The notes beneath the pieces are model-generated. The model was not told the DNA's origin. It did no database searches and saw only the letters and a program-made list of their open reading frames with translations. The position numbers and the translations under genes were made by a program. Positions 25,552-34,449 of a stretch of 64,000 bases of DNA are shown here, one piece after another (positions within the stretch are counted from its first letter, which is position 1; each line of letters starts with the position of its first letter). The DNA comes from Candidatus Peregrinibacteria bacterium (GTDB lineage Bacteria; Patescibacteriota; Gracilibacteria; UBA1369; LOWO2-01-FULL-3), in the NCBI GenBank assembly GCA_026395515.1, contig JAPLYN010000001.1, forward strand, positions 1 through 64,000. The letters are read 5' to 3'.

Positions 25552-26805
25552 TTTCTTCTCTTTGATCTTAGCTTCGATACGAGCTAGAGCAGTGATAAAT
25601 GCCGCCTCTCTCAATGTGCATTTGAATTTATCAGCATTAGCTTTTACTTCTTGCCAAGCTTTCACCATTATATCTTTCAATTTAACTTTTACTTCGTCTT
25701 CTTCCCAATATTTATTTGCAGCATTTTGTAGCATTTCAAAGTAGCTCACAGTCACACCTCCAGCATTAGCCAAAATATCTGGAATAACGATAATTCCTTT
25801 CTTAGCCAAAATCTCATCAGCCTCAGGAGTCACCGGACCGTTTGCTAATTCAAGAATCATTTTTGCTTTAATCTTATCTGCATTGTCCACAGTAACCTGA
25901 TTTTCCAAAGCAGCTAATACGAGAATATCGCAATCAGCTTCTAGAAGTTCTTCATTTGTAACTACTTTTACTCCTTCAGCAGCAAAATGTACCACGCTCT
26001 TTTTCTCAGTCTTGCAAGCTGTCAAAGCTGGAAGGTCTAGAGCTTTGTCGCTAACTACACCTCCTTGTGAATCAGAAGTTCCAGTGATGCTGTATCCATC
26101 AGCAGCCAATAATCTCGCTGCGATTCCACCAGCATTACCATACCCTTGAATAACTACACGAGTCTTTGCAGGTTCCATTCCAATTGATTGAGCATATTCA
26201 TGAAGAACATAGCAACCACCTTGAGCAGTAGCTTCGCCTCTTCCTTTGCTTCCGCCGTTTGGTAAAGTTTTTCCTGTTACTACACCTTTCAATGCGAAAC
26301 CTTCACCGTTTAAATCTTTTCCTTGAATCTTAGCGTATTCATCAGCAAACCAGTCCATCATCTTTGGAGTAGTATTTACATCTGGAGCTGGTACATCAAT
26401 TGTTGGTCCTACGTTAGCAGCAACTAATTGAACATATTTTCTTGTTAATCTCTCTAATTCTCCTTCTGATAAAAGTTTTGGATCTACAATTACTCCACCT
26501 TTAGCACCTCCGAGTGGAATTCCCACTACAGAACACTTAATAGTCATCCAAGCTGAAAGAGCTTTTACTTCTCCTTTATCTACCTGTTGGTGATAACGGA
26601 AGCCTCCTTTGTATGGGCCACAAGCATTATTATGTTGAACACGGAAACCTGTGAAAATTCTCAAGCTACCATTATCCATTCTCACCGGCAAACTCACTTC
26701 GATTTCTCGTTGTGGTACAGACATTACTGATTTAATTTCCGGATCTAGGCTCATGATTTTTGCAGCCTTTTCGATTTGCTTGAGTGTGTTTTCAAAGAGT
26801 GACAT
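25543..26805 (-). CDS. gdhA: Glutamate dehydrogenase (Glu/Leu/Phe/Val family)
   Basis: Reversible oxidative deamination of glutamate with NAD(P). The 420-aa protein has the family signature VPLGGAKGGV-like stretch (GIPLGGAKGGVIVDPK) with the catalytic Lys, GPYKGGFRYH upstream, DVPAPDVNT with the catalytic Asp, and a Rossmann motif VVIQGYGNAGG. It lies upstream of ppdK in the same direction, linking amino-acid breakdown to pyruvate/PEP metabolism. Confidence 0.95.
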   Translation of the reverse strand: MSLFENTLKQIEKAAKIMSLDPEIKSVMSVPQREIEVSLPVRMDNGSLRIFTGFRVQHNNACGPYKGGFRYHQQVDKGEVKALSAWMTIKCSVVGIPLGGAKGGVIVDPKLLSEGELERLTRKYVQLVAANVGPTIDVPAPDVNTTPKMMDWFADEYAKIQGKDLNGEGFALKGVVTGKTLPNGGSKGRGEATAQGGCYVLHEYAQSIGMEPAKTRVVIQGYGNAGGIAARLLAADGYSITGTSDSQGGVVSDKALDLPALTACKTEKKSVVHFAAEGVKVVTNEELLEADCDILVLAALENQVTVDNADKIKAKMILELANGPVTPEADEILAKKGIIVIPDILANAGGVTVSYFEMLQNAANKYWEEDEVKVKLKDIMVKAWQEVKANADKFKCTLREAAFITALARIEAKIKEKKLI

Positions 26806-26855
26806 GTGAAAAAGAGTTTAGGAAATTTTCCACTAAATTCTAATAGTTTCCCCAT

Positions 26856-27494
26856 TTAAAACAACCCCAGAAACGTAAAATCTATTGGCGGAAGGCTGAT
26901 ATCAGTATAGTACACTATCATTTGACCCACGAAGCCGGCGAAAAGAGGAACTGTGAGGTTGTCATCGAGCTTGTGAGTAAGTAATTCTACTAAAGTTGCC
27001 ACAATTGCCATCGATACATATACGGCAGGGAATTGAGGAATGAAAAATATTCCAACAAGTAGGTTGGCTAATAACGCGGAGAAAGTACCAACCCAAGTTT
27101 TGTGTCGGTAAATTTTTTTCTTACCAAAAGATCTACCGAAAAGTGCCGCGAACATATCGCCAAACACCGTCATAAACATTGCAATCAGCGCTATCCAATA
27201 TTCAAAGGCCGAAAAAGCTATGATAGTAGAAATGATAAAGAAAGCCGCTCCGGAAACATGATTAGTTTCGCAAGGTCTGAAAATTCCACTAACTACTTTC
27301 ATCAGCTTGGGACGATGATCCAAGCGAATTCTTTCTATTTCTAAAAGAAGCAGCAAAATACCGGTGAGAACCATAATTGCCACTCTATCTGAAAAATGAT
27401 TTAAGAGTGCTGTGTAAAGAATAACTACCAGCAAACCAGAAAGATGCATTAACTTTCTAACAAACTCCCACATCAGGGAAATCTTTTTACCCAT
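26856..27494 (-). CDS. CTP-dependent polyprenol/dolichol-kinase-like membrane protein
   Basis: A 212-aa polytopic protein with about six helices. The segments KLMHLSGLLVV near the start, FGDMFAALFGRSFGKKK in the middle and KTWVGTFSALLANLLVG after it match the SEC59/phosphatidate-cytidylyltransferase-like family that phosphorylates polyprenols, dolichol or phytol using CTP. The DMFAALFGR and KTWVGT motifs carry the presumed nucleotide/metal ligands. It probably salvages lipid carriers for envelope glycosylation. Confidence 0.75.
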   Translation of the reverse strand: MGKKISLMWEFVRKLMHLSGLLVVILYTALLNHFSDRVAIMVLTGILLLLLEIERIRLDHRPKLMKVVSGIFRPCETNHVSGAAFFIISTIIAFSAFEYWIALIAMFMTVFGDMFAALFGRSFGKKKIYRHKTWVGTFSALLANLLVGIFFIPQFPAVYVSMAIVATLVELLTHKLDDNLTVPLFAGFVGQMIVYYTDISLPPIDFTFLGLF

Positions 27495-27505
27495 AATGAA
27501 CTTTT

Positions 27506-27970
27506 TTACACTTTACTCTTCCAAAGCTGATACCACTTTTTGACTTGTGGAGCCTTGAGAAGATTAATTTGATTTTCAAGAATGAAAATCTTTTCCTGCA
27601 TTGTATTTACTAGGCGAAGGAAGCTTTGTCTTTCTTCGCTGTGTTGAGAAATCATTGTTTGCATTGTCTGTACGAAAGCTTTGAAGTCGTGAGTATTTAC
27701 ATTCATTGTCTCATCATTTTGGAAAGCTACAGGTTCTGTCGTTGGAGCTTGAGCAGGTGCGGACGCAGCTGCAGCTTGTGGCTGAGTAGCGCTTGCTTGC
27801 ATTCCGTAGAACTCAAAAACTGAATCTTTGTCTATCAAATAATTAAATCCTTGTGGAGTTTTATCTCTGCGGAATTTAATTTTCTTTGATTTGATCGCAC
27901 GACGAATTGTCTGGATAGATTTTTGTGTGAGATCAGCAGCTTCTTGTATTGTAATGAGGTTGTTTGACAT
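27506..27970 (-). CDS. MerR/excisionase-type HTH protein with coiled coil
   Basis: The N-terminus (LITIQEAADLTQKSIQTIRR) is a MerR-like winged helix that reads DNA; a Ala/Gln/Pro-rich linker spans residues ~58-85, and the C-terminal ~65 residues (heptad-like MQTMISQHSEERQSFLRLV onward) form a coiled coil. No ligand domain is present. The target is unknown. It precedes the polyprenol-kinase-like gene by 11 bp in the same direction. Confidence 0.7.
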   Translation of the reverse strand: MSNNLITIQEAADLTQKSIQTIRRAIKSKKIKFRRDKTPQGFNYLIDKDSVFEFYGMQASATQPQAAAASAPAQAPTTEPVAFQNDETMNVNTHDFKAFVQTMQTMISQHSEERQSFLRLVNTMQEKIFILENQINLLKAPQVKKWYQLWKSKV

Positions 27971-28055
27971 AGGATTTTTTATGTTTGTCTACTGGACAAT
28001 TTAATACAACCACACATAAATACAAATGAGAAAACTATATTTAAAATTGACAGAA

Positions 28056-28086
28056 AGGTAAAACGGAATGCAATTCCGTTTTACCT
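28056..28086. terminator. 14-bp perfect hairpin
   Basis: AGGTAAAACGGAAT and ATTCCGTTTTACCT pair perfectly around a 3-nt loop, immediately after the stop of the cohesin gene. On the minus strand T-rich sequence follows. A rho-independent terminator with an unusually long stem. Confidence 0.75.
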
Positions 28087-28087
28087 A

Positions 28088-28876
28088 TTAAATTGAGGTA
28101 GATTGGCGAAGAGTTTTTTGTCTTTTATTATTAATAAAGATCCAAACACTCAAGCCAATTATTGCTATTCCCATTACCAAAATTATTCCAAAATTTGCTG
28201 GTGAATTGACGTCCTCTACTTCAATATTTTGTCCACTATTTAAAGTGTCTGACAAAATTTCATCAGTAATTTTTTTGCCATTTTTGTCTAGACTTAAATC
28301 ATTCCAAACGATCTTGTCTATATCTTGTCGCACCGTGTCTAGTGTCGACACGGCGCCTTGCTTGAAATTAAAATTAAGAAGCTCGCGTTTTGAAATTTGA
28401 AAATAAAAATCAGCAACTTTCCCACTGCCCTTTGGAAATTTATCATCACGTCTCAAAGTTTCGCCGAAAACGATTTGGTTTTTCTTCGCGTCATTTTGCA
28501 CGAGGTAAAATGGATCGCCGCCTTGTTCCAAAAAATCTCCCGGCTCGTATTTGAGAAATTTAATTTTATCGCCGTCATAATTCAAATGAAATGCCATTCC
28601 CAAAACCGGCGTGGACATGTCTATAGTCATCACGGAAATTTTCAAAATGTCGTGGTCAAGCGGCTCAGCTTGCATGTCTATAGAACCCGATGCTAAGGCA
28701 TCGTGTCGCTGGGGGTCAGCGACTTTAGCATCAGCAGACAAATTCACGCTCGTCATATCGCTCGTATTTTCGCTCCACCCCTCAATCACCGCCCCAAACG
28801 CCGTTTCCAAATATGTCAGAGACATCGCAGTCAGCACCAAAGCTATCGCCCCAATAAATAATATTTTTTTAGTCAT
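28088..28876 (-). CDS. Membrane-anchored cohesin-domain protein
   Basis: Start taken at ATG 28876, giving a clean signal sequence (MTKKILFIGAIALVLTAM). The mature part carries a cohesin-like domain: VLGMAFHLNYDGDKIKF, then FLEQGGDPF and a GSGKVADFYFQI strand, typical of the beta sandwich that binds dockerins. Near the C-terminus a hydrophobic helix (FGIILVMGIAIIGLSVWIF) followed by basic residues anchors it in the membrane. The upstream gene in the same direction encodes a dockerin, so the two products may pair on the cell surface. Confidence 0.75.
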   Translation of the reverse strand: MTKKILFIGAIALVLTAMSLTYLETAFGAVIEGWSENTSDMTSVNLSADAKVADPQRHDALASGSIDMQAEPLDHDILKISVMTIDMSTPVLGMAFHLNYDGDKIKFLKYEPGDFLEQGGDPFYLVQNDAKKNQIVFGETLRRDDKFPKGSGKVADFYFQISKRELLNFNFKQGAVSTLDTVRQDIDKIVWNDLSLDKNGKKITDEILSDTLNSGQNIEVEDVNSPANFGIILVMGIAIIGLSVWIFINNKRQKTLRQSTSI

Positions 28877-28939
28877 AAATAATTTAAGTTTAATTTTTTT
28901 CACGCAGGGCCCCGCCAAATGACAGGGCCCCAAATATTT

Positions 28940-30451
28940 CTAATAACTCATTCCAAAATTCACACCCACATCAATTAAATCTTTTCCATCAATAATGCCG
29001 TCAAAGTTTGTATCCATCAGAGGATTGTATTGTTCATCCGCGAGGTCACTGCCAAAAGATCTGGCCAGATTTTCAATGTCCTTTCCATTTACAATGTCAC
29101 TGCGATCATTATCGCCAGCGAGCCCACGAGTTTCTTTGCCACTAATATTTACAACATTTCCCTGCACATTATTTTTCACCGCAACCACCTGATATTGATA
29201 ATTCACACCAGGAACAAATTTCCCACCACCACTTACTGAATCATCATCCACAAAATTCCCGCTATTCACAGTGCCCAGCGTCGCAAAACTTCCATCCACT
29301 TTTTTTCTTTTAACAATGTATGAAGTCGCACCGCTAGCATCAGAGTCCCACGCCAGTTTCAAACTGTATCGTTTGTCTCCGGGAGCAATAGTCAAATTTG
29401 TCACAGTCCCGACAGTCTCCACAGAATTATTATATTTTATTACTGTTGGAGAAAATTTAGCTGCCAAGTCACCGTCAGAATTTGAAATAAAACTTCCACC
29501 GCCAAAATTCACATTTGCGCTTGAGTTACTAGTCGCGAGAATTTTAAAAGTAATATCGAAAAGTTTGCCGCTGCCATCTACGCCTTTCGGTGGATTTAGT
29601 AATCTGGCATCACCAATTATCAAACTTCCTTCCATATGATTTTTTAATGCCGCATTAAACGCGGTGCTTGTACCATCAGCTTTCAAAAATGCTGCTTCCT
29701 GAGCTGACTGAAAGGAAAGCAAATTAGTAGGATAATCAATTTCAAAACCATAAGCATAAAGATCCAAAGCATTGTCCGCATATACGCTGATATTCACAGT
29801 CGCCGTACCATTCACATTTATTTCCGCAGAATCAAAACGAATTTCTGGACCACTGCCGGCATAATTACTATTTGCTGCACGTGGTGTACCGATAATTGCT
29901 GAACCAGCACTACTCTTCGAACCATTTCCAACTTTCGCCGTAGCCCAATTACTCGCTACATCATCTTTCACATCTGGATCAATTCTCTCCATTGTAGCTT
30001 TAGTCGTAGCATTGCCTGAATACCAAACGCCGCCATTACTATTCACACTATCAATCACTGCGCTGGCAGGGTCTTTGAGTACCAAGCTGTCGCCGGAATT
30101 TGCCAATGAAATTCCCGTAATTATCTGATCGGCACTAATATTGGTCACTGCATTTTCATTTTTCTCTATCAGAAAATATCCATGCGGAGCAATACTTCCC
30201 ACCAATTTATAATTTGGCGCACCATCATCCTCTATTACCCAGCCTGCGAGATCCACAGTCTGATTGCTGCGATTGTAGAGCTCAATCCATTCATCATTGG
30301 CGCTGTCCGTGCTACCGGCCCAAGCTACTTCGTTAATCACGACATCGCCGGGACTCGCCGCAAAGGCCGAGCCAATTTCCAACGTGAAGCCTTGCATCAG
30401 CAAAGTCATCATCGCCAGTAATGAAAAAGATTTTTTTAATGTCTTTTGCAT
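28940..30451 (-). CDS. Secreted lamin-tail / cohesin / FN3 / dockerin protein
   Basis: A 503-aa extracytoplasmic protein. After a signal peptide (cleaved near SAFA-A) come a lamin-tail domain (VVINEVAWAGS, DEWIELYN, VDLAGWVIEDDG), a cohesin-like domain (EIRFDSAEINVNGTATVNI to GSGKLFDITFKI), a fibronectin-III-like domain (LKLAWDSDASGATSYIVKR) and a C-terminal type I dockerin with two Ca-binding loops (GDNDRSDIVNGKDI and DTNFDGIIDGKDL). It would assemble on cohesin-bearing partners, such as the next gene's product. Transcribed from copy d of the phased promoter family. Confidence 0.82.
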   Translation of the reverse strand: MQKTLKKSFSLLAMMTLLMQGFTLEIGSAFAASPGDVVINEVAWAGSTDSANDEWIELYNRSNQTVDLAGWVIEDDGAPNYKLVGSIAPHGYFLIEKNENAVTNISADQIITGISLANSGDSLVLKDPASAVIDSVNSNGGVWYSGNATTKATMERIDPDVKDDVASNWATAKVGNGSKSSAGSAIIGTPRAANSNYAGSGPEIRFDSAEINVNGTATVNISVYADNALDLYAYGFEIDYPTNLLSFQSAQEAAFLKADGTSTAFNAALKNHMEGSLIIGDARLLNPPKGVDGSGKLFDITFKILATSNSSANVNFGGGSFISNSDGDLAAKFSPTVIKYNNSVETVGTVTNLTIAPGDKRYSLKLAWDSDASGATSYIVKRKKVDGSFATLGTVNSGNFVDDDSVSGGGKFVPGVNYQYQVVAVKNNVQGNVVNISGKETRGLAGDNDRSDIVNGKDIENLARSFGSDLADEQYNPLMDTNFDGIIDGKDLIDVGVNFGMSY

Positions 30452-30504
30452 TTTTGTTTGTGTTAAGGGATAAAATTAAGCTTCTTGCGCAAAAAAGCTC
30501 CCCC

Positions 30505-30560
30505 ACCATAACAGGCGAACATTAAATTTTCTTAAATTTTTTCTAAATTAATTCTAAAAT
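30505..30560 (-). promoter_or_regulatory. Phased-TTTA promoter, copy d (dockerin gene)
   Basis: Full-length copy: TTTAGAATTAA, TTTAGAAAAAA, TTTAAGAAAA, TTTAATG, then TTCG and extended -10 TGT-TATGGT (hexamer 30510-30505) on the minus strand. Leader to the ATG at 30451 is about 45 nt. Confidence 0.7.
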
Positions 30561-30567
30561 TTATAAA

Positions 30568-31455
30568 TTATTTTTTTGACTCTTCTACCCTCTCCAATTT
30601 TTTCACAAATCCATTGTAGCTATCGCGATTATCAATTCTTACACGAGGTAAAAGAAGAATATTATCTTTCGCTAAGTCAGCCTCACCGTATTTAGTCGTC
30701 GCCGCGATTTTATAACCTTCATCCTTCACGGTTTGCACCGCCAAATCATTATATCTTCCAGATGGATAAATGAATCCGTCCACTTTTATTCCAAAAGTTT
30801 TTTCAAGATATGATTTACTTTCTGCTAGCTGCTTGTGTAATTGTTCCTTCGTAAGTTTGGACATATCAAAATGAGTTACCGTATGAGAAGTAATCTCAAT
30901 TCCAGCCTTTATACACTCACGAATTTGATCGTTCGTCATGTGTTCGTGCTGACCAATCATGCCAGTAATCACCGCATCAGAAGCCGTAAAACCATATTTC
31001 TGTAAAATTGGTAAAGCCGTTGTATAGAAATCTTCCAAGCCATCATCAAAACTCAAAACAATCGCTTTCTTCGGCACTTTTTTATCCAATAAATCTTCGA
31101 GATGAATCGTGGTATAGCCCTGATCTTTCAGGTATTTCATCTGTTTTTCAAAATCTGTCGGATTAATAGAAAGATCGTAACCAAGTGGATCTTTCACCTT
31201 ATCTACGATTCTCACATAGTGATACATCACAACCGGAACTTTCGATTCTGTATCTGGCAAAACTGGCGGTTTACTAGCCTCGGCAGTAATTTTTTTAATT
31301 TCATCGAATAATGAATTAAATCCAGGACTTTCTTGTCTCGAATTTACATTTGCGTCAACCGAATTGCCCACATATTGAAAGTGAAACAAAGCTCCTCCTG
31401 ACAGCACAATCAGTAGAGCAAAAAATAGATAAAATTTATTCATAGAACTTTTCAT
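30568..31455 (-). CDS. Polysaccharide deacetylase (NodB-type), membrane-anchored
   Basis: CE4-family deacetylase acting on N-acetylated cell-wall or surface glycans. An N-terminal hydrophobic anchor (FYLFFALLIVLSGGALF) precedes the NodB domain: VVMYHYVR, the catalytic LSFDDGLEDFY (Asp pair), and ITSHTVTH with the zinc-binding His pair, then FIYPSGRYND. Length of 295 aa is typical. It is divergent from the repeat-domain gene at 31517. Confidence 0.9.
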   Translation of the reverse strand: MKSSMNKFYLFFALLIVLSGGALFHFQYVGNSVDANVNSRQESPGFNSLFDEIKKITAEASKPPVLPDTESKVPVVMYHYVRIVDKVKDPLGYDLSINPTDFEKQMKYLKDQGYTTIHLEDLLDKKVPKKAIVLSFDDGLEDFYTTALPILQKYGFTASDAVITGMIGQHEHMTNDQIRECIKAGIEITSHTVTHFDMSKLTKEQLHKQLAESKSYLEKTFGIKVDGFIYPSGRYNDLAVQTVKDEGYKIAATTKYGEADLAKDNILLLPRVRIDNRDSYNGFVKKLERVEESKK

Positions 31456-31516
31456 TGGCGCTAGCTTGACATTTTATCGAAAAAAATGCAAGATAACCCT
31501 CTGTTAATGATCTAAA

Positions 31517-33061
31517 ATGAGTGAAAATAGAGATGAAATAACGACCAGCGATGAATTTACTTGTACACAAAGTGGAACAATAGATTTTAGTAGTAAAATT
31601 GCAGAGGCACGAGAAGAGTTAACACGTGCTGCCATAGAAATTGGTGGCCCCAACATGCTAGATAGTCATTGGATAGCCAGATCTGCCGCTGCAGATATGA
31701 TTAGAGAAAATGGTGTCAGAGCATCCAGAACCACATTTTTCAGAAGAGTTGTAGTTAAAGGCTTAACTTCAAAGATGAAGGAAGGAATAGACGGTAAAAA
31801 TGTACTTAGACCTTTGATTCATTATACTGATGCAAATTTTGCCGTAGAAGATTTAGCGGAATTAAAAATATCATTAGATCCAGACGGAACCTATACTTCA
31901 AAATCTGGAAGAGTTTGGGCTACAGTTCCTGCTATTGCCTCAAAACTTGGGGTTTCTGAACATGCAATTGATCTTCGTTTAGATGGAGTATCGAAATTTA
32001 GAGCAAGAAATTATCTGGGAAAACCAGTTTGGGTTTATAAATTAGATGCAATTAAGTCAAAAGTTGAAAAGGATTTATTGGAACCTAGGGCCACACGAGA
32101 GGCGAAAGTAGGCAAAAATGGGCATTACGAAAATGCAGATGGTAAATGGATAACAATAGAAGCTTTTTATAATAGTCTTACCGTCAAAGAAAAAAAGAAA
32201 ACCAGTCCAGAATCTCTTCGTCGTCGTGCTAATAAAAACTGTAGAAATTTAGATGCAATTGATCGTGAAGGAAGATCGAATTGTAAGGTCTATCATCTGG
32301 AAGATTTGAAAAAGCTTTCCATTCTTAAGCAAGAAAAAAAGGTAGATCAACGTGGAATTTACACAGACCCAGAGACAGGTATGGAGTGGGCTTCTTTAGG
32401 AAGTTGGGAGAAGATTTTTAGAGTTTCTACTCGTGCTTTAATTACAGGAATTGAACAAACTTTTGGAAGTTTAGATAGAATGAAAACAACGACAGTTTTT
32501 TCCTCTAACAAGAGGGAATATGAAATGTTCAGCCGCCAAGAAATAGAAAAAGCATTGAGCTATATTTTTGATGACGAGGATCTTTTAGTAAATGAAGTTT
32601 CTACTAAAATAGAAGAGGTTGAGGGAGAGATTAGAGAATCAATTCTAGTAACAGTTAAAGAATTTGCAGACATTATTCCACTGGATAGAATTAGTAATAA
32701 AAGATTGAATTATTATCATCGCGCCGGCATGACAGAATCTGTTGATAGGAGAAGTGGAGCTCCTAGACAGGCAGTAGATCTTAATGCTGCCATTGCCACT
32801 TTTCGTTCTGAGATTACCGACATTTTAGAGTCTATGGATACAACAAATATTGCCGACGAAGTAACGGATAAAAAAGGTCGTTGGATTACAATTACCCAGT
32901 TTTTAAATGAACGTCGCACTACCGAGGCTAAGGCTAATGTAGAAAATCCACGCCGTTTCATTGCCAATACCGACCAAGCTCAAAGAATACGCAGAATGAA
33001 TAGCAAAAACGAATTAACTTATTTATACTTAGAAAGCGACCTTAAAAAAATCACATTATGA
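31517..33061 (+). CDS. Protein with four to five repeated ~80-aa winged-helix-like units
   Basis: I recognise no named family, but the 514-aa protein is internally repetitive. Each unit has a 'YxxxxGxxW' opening (YTSKSGRVW, YENADGKWIT, YTDPETGMEWA, DKKGRWIT), then a helix-turn-helix-like stretch (IASKLGVSEHAI in the first), and a closing strand before a helix (VWVYKLDAI, CKVYHLEDL, REYEMFSRQEI, LTYLYLESDL). This is what a chain of MerR-like wings would look like, so DNA or RNA binding is inferred. Its stop overlaps the asparaginase start (ATGA), so they are co-translated. Confidence 0.6.
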   Translation: MSENRDEITTSDEFTCTQSGTIDFSSKIAEAREELTRAAIEIGGPNMLDSHWIARSAAADMIRENGVRASRTTFFRRVVVKGLTSKMKEGIDGKNVLRPLIHYTDANFAVEDLAELKISLDPDGTYTSKSGRVWATVPAIASKLGVSEHAIDLRLDGVSKFRARNYLGKPVWVYKLDAIKSKVEKDLLEPRATREAKVGKNGHYENADGKWITIEAFYNSLTVKEKKKTSPESLRRRANKNCRNLDAIDREGRSNCKVYHLEDLKKLSILKQEKKVDQRGIYTDPETGMEWASLGSWEKIFRVSTRALITGIEQTFGSLDRMKTTTVFSSNKREYEMFSRQEIEKALSYIFDDEDLLVNEVSTKIEEVEGEIRESILVTVKEFADIIPLDRISNKRLNYYHRAGMTESVDRRSGAPRQAVDLNAAIATFRSEITDILESMDTTNIADEVTDKKGRWITITQFLNERRTTEAKANVENPRRFIANTDQAQRIRRMNSKNELTYLYLESDLKKITL

Positions 33062-34053
33062 ATCGCCCAAGAATTTGTCTTTTATTCTGTGGAGGAACAA
33101 TAGGTATGGTGAAGAACCCAAAGACCGGGGCCATGCAACCTGCCGGAAATGTTTCTGAAATTATTCGTATTTTTCCAGAGATTCAAAAACACGTTCAGCT
33201 CGATTTCAAGATGGTGGTGAATATTGATAGTTCCAATATGTCTCCAGCAATTTGGACTCAGCTCGCGACAACAATTCGCGACCTATATGATCAATATGAC
33301 GGATTTGTAGTAGCTCATGGTACAGATACTATGGCTTACACTGCCTCTGCGCTTTCTTTTGCTTTGCAGAATCTCAGCAAGCCTATTGTGTTTACCGGTT
33401 CACTTATTCCGCTTAATGAAATTGGTTCTGATGGAAGAAATAATCTTATCTACGCTTGTCTTACTGCCAGTCAGGATATTGCCGAAGTGTGTATTGTAAT
33501 TGGAAATCGTATTATTCGTGGTAATCGTTCAAAGAAATATCACGAGTCTATTGTTGCCGTTTTCCATTCTCCGAATTTTCCATATCTCGGAGAGCTCGGT
33601 CGTCCGATTATGCTCAATGAATGGCGCAAAAGACGTCGCAAGAGAACTCTAGAATTTAAACCAAATTTTGATTCAAATATTTCTGTGTTGAGAATTTTTC
33701 CAGGTTTTGATCCTTACATTATTGAGAATGTTTTGCGCCGCGGAGCGCACGGTATGATTCTCGAAGGTTTTGGTCCGGGAAATGTCCCAACTCTCGATAA
33801 TTCCATTATTCCAAAAATTGAAAAAGCTGTGAAAGCTGGCGTGCCAGTGGTTATTGCCAATCAGATGGAAAAAGGTGTGACCAATCTTACAGCTTACCAA
33901 GGTGGATATCAGGCTATGAAAGCCGGGGCGATTTCTTCTAAGGGAATGACTACTGAAGCGACCATCACTAAATTGATGTGGGCTTTGGCTAATACTAAGA
34001 AGGTTTCCGAGGTTCGCGAGATCATGGAAACAGATTTAGAGGGAGAACTCTAA
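33058..34053 (+). CDS. ansA: L-asparaginase, type I
   Basis: Hydrolyses asparagine to aspartate and ammonia in the cytoplasm. The N-terminal catalytic Thr motif is CGGTIGM, the second active-site segment is VAHGTDTMAYTASAL, and a third conserved stretch is GSDGRNNLIYA. The 331-aa length fits the type I (cytoplasmic) class; no signal peptide is present. Followed by a hairpin terminator at 34083. Confidence 0.93.
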   Translation: MNRPRICLLFCGGTIGMVKNPKTGAMQPAGNVSEIIRIFPEIQKHVQLDFKMVVNIDSSNMSPAIWTQLATTIRDLYDQYDGFVVAHGTDTMAYTASALSFALQNLSKPIVFTGSLIPLNEIGSDGRNNLIYACLTASQDIAEVCIVIGNRIIRGNRSKKYHESIVAVFHSPNFPYLGELGRPIMLNEWRKRRRKRTLEFKPNFDSNISVLRIFPGFDPYIIENVLRRGAHGMILEGFGPGNVPTLDNSIIPKIEKAVKAGVPVVIANQMEKGVTNLTAYQGGYQAMKAGAISSKGMTTEATITKLMWALANTKKVSEVREIMETDLEGEL

Positions 34054-34082
34054 AAATTGAACTTCGACGACGAGCTTATCAC

Positions 34083-34104
34083 GGCTACATCTAGCCATGT
34101 TTTT
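34083..34104 (+). terminator. Terminator after asparaginase
   Basis: GGCTA/TAGCC stem with a CATC loop followed by ATGTTTTT. Confidence 0.65.
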
Positions 34105-34134
34105 GCTATAGCCAAACTTCGACACCTATTCTTT

Positions 34135-34163
34135 TTGTAAAACTTTCCTGTAGGCCCTATTAT
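34135..34163 (+). promoter_or_regulatory. Promoter of the 34-41 kb cluster
   Basis: TTGTAA, 17 bp, TATTAT, 26 bp upstream of the ATG at 34190. No further promoter is obvious before the giant gene, so 34190-41368 may be one transcript. Confidence 0.6.
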
Positions 34164-34189
34164 GCCGTCCTTTTTACATTTAAAAAGAA

Positions 34190-34435
34190 ATGACTAAATC
34201 AGATCAGCTACTTGCTTACACCCAGGAAATAGTAAAAGAAAGAATCGGAAAATTCGATTATCTTAGCGAACTAGAAAAATTAGGATTTCTTGTTTCCATT
34301 TATTCAATTTTCGAACGCAACGCCACTGTTGAAGAATCTTATTACGAGCTTTTAGATTATTTAGAAGAACAAGTCGAATTGGCCAGCCTCACCACAAAAG
34401 TAGAAATGTTTTACACCACCTCATTTAGAAATTAA
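34190..34435 (+). CDS. Small acidic helical protein of unknown function
   Basis: An 81-aa acidic protein, predicted all-helical from its composition (VEESYYELLDYLEEQVEL). I recognise no family. It lies 14 bp upstream of the 2068-aa gene in the same direction and after a good promoter, so it is probably the first gene of that cluster. Confidence 0.6.
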   Translation: MTKSDQLLAYTQEIVKERIGKFDYLSELEKLGFLVSIYSIFERNATVEESYYELLDYLEEQVELASLTTKVEMFYTTSFRN

Positions 34436-34449
34436 TAACTTAAAATAAT

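Noticed and set aside
26820-26855. A ninth copy of the phased promoter upstream of gdhA
   Set aside because: TTTAG-like repeats occur but the spacing and the TTTG-TGn segment are absent.
28903-28932. Two GGGCCC palindromes between the cohesin and dockerin genes
   Set aside because: They can form a hairpin but are short and GC-rich with no T-tract; possibly an mRNA processing site, too weak to call.
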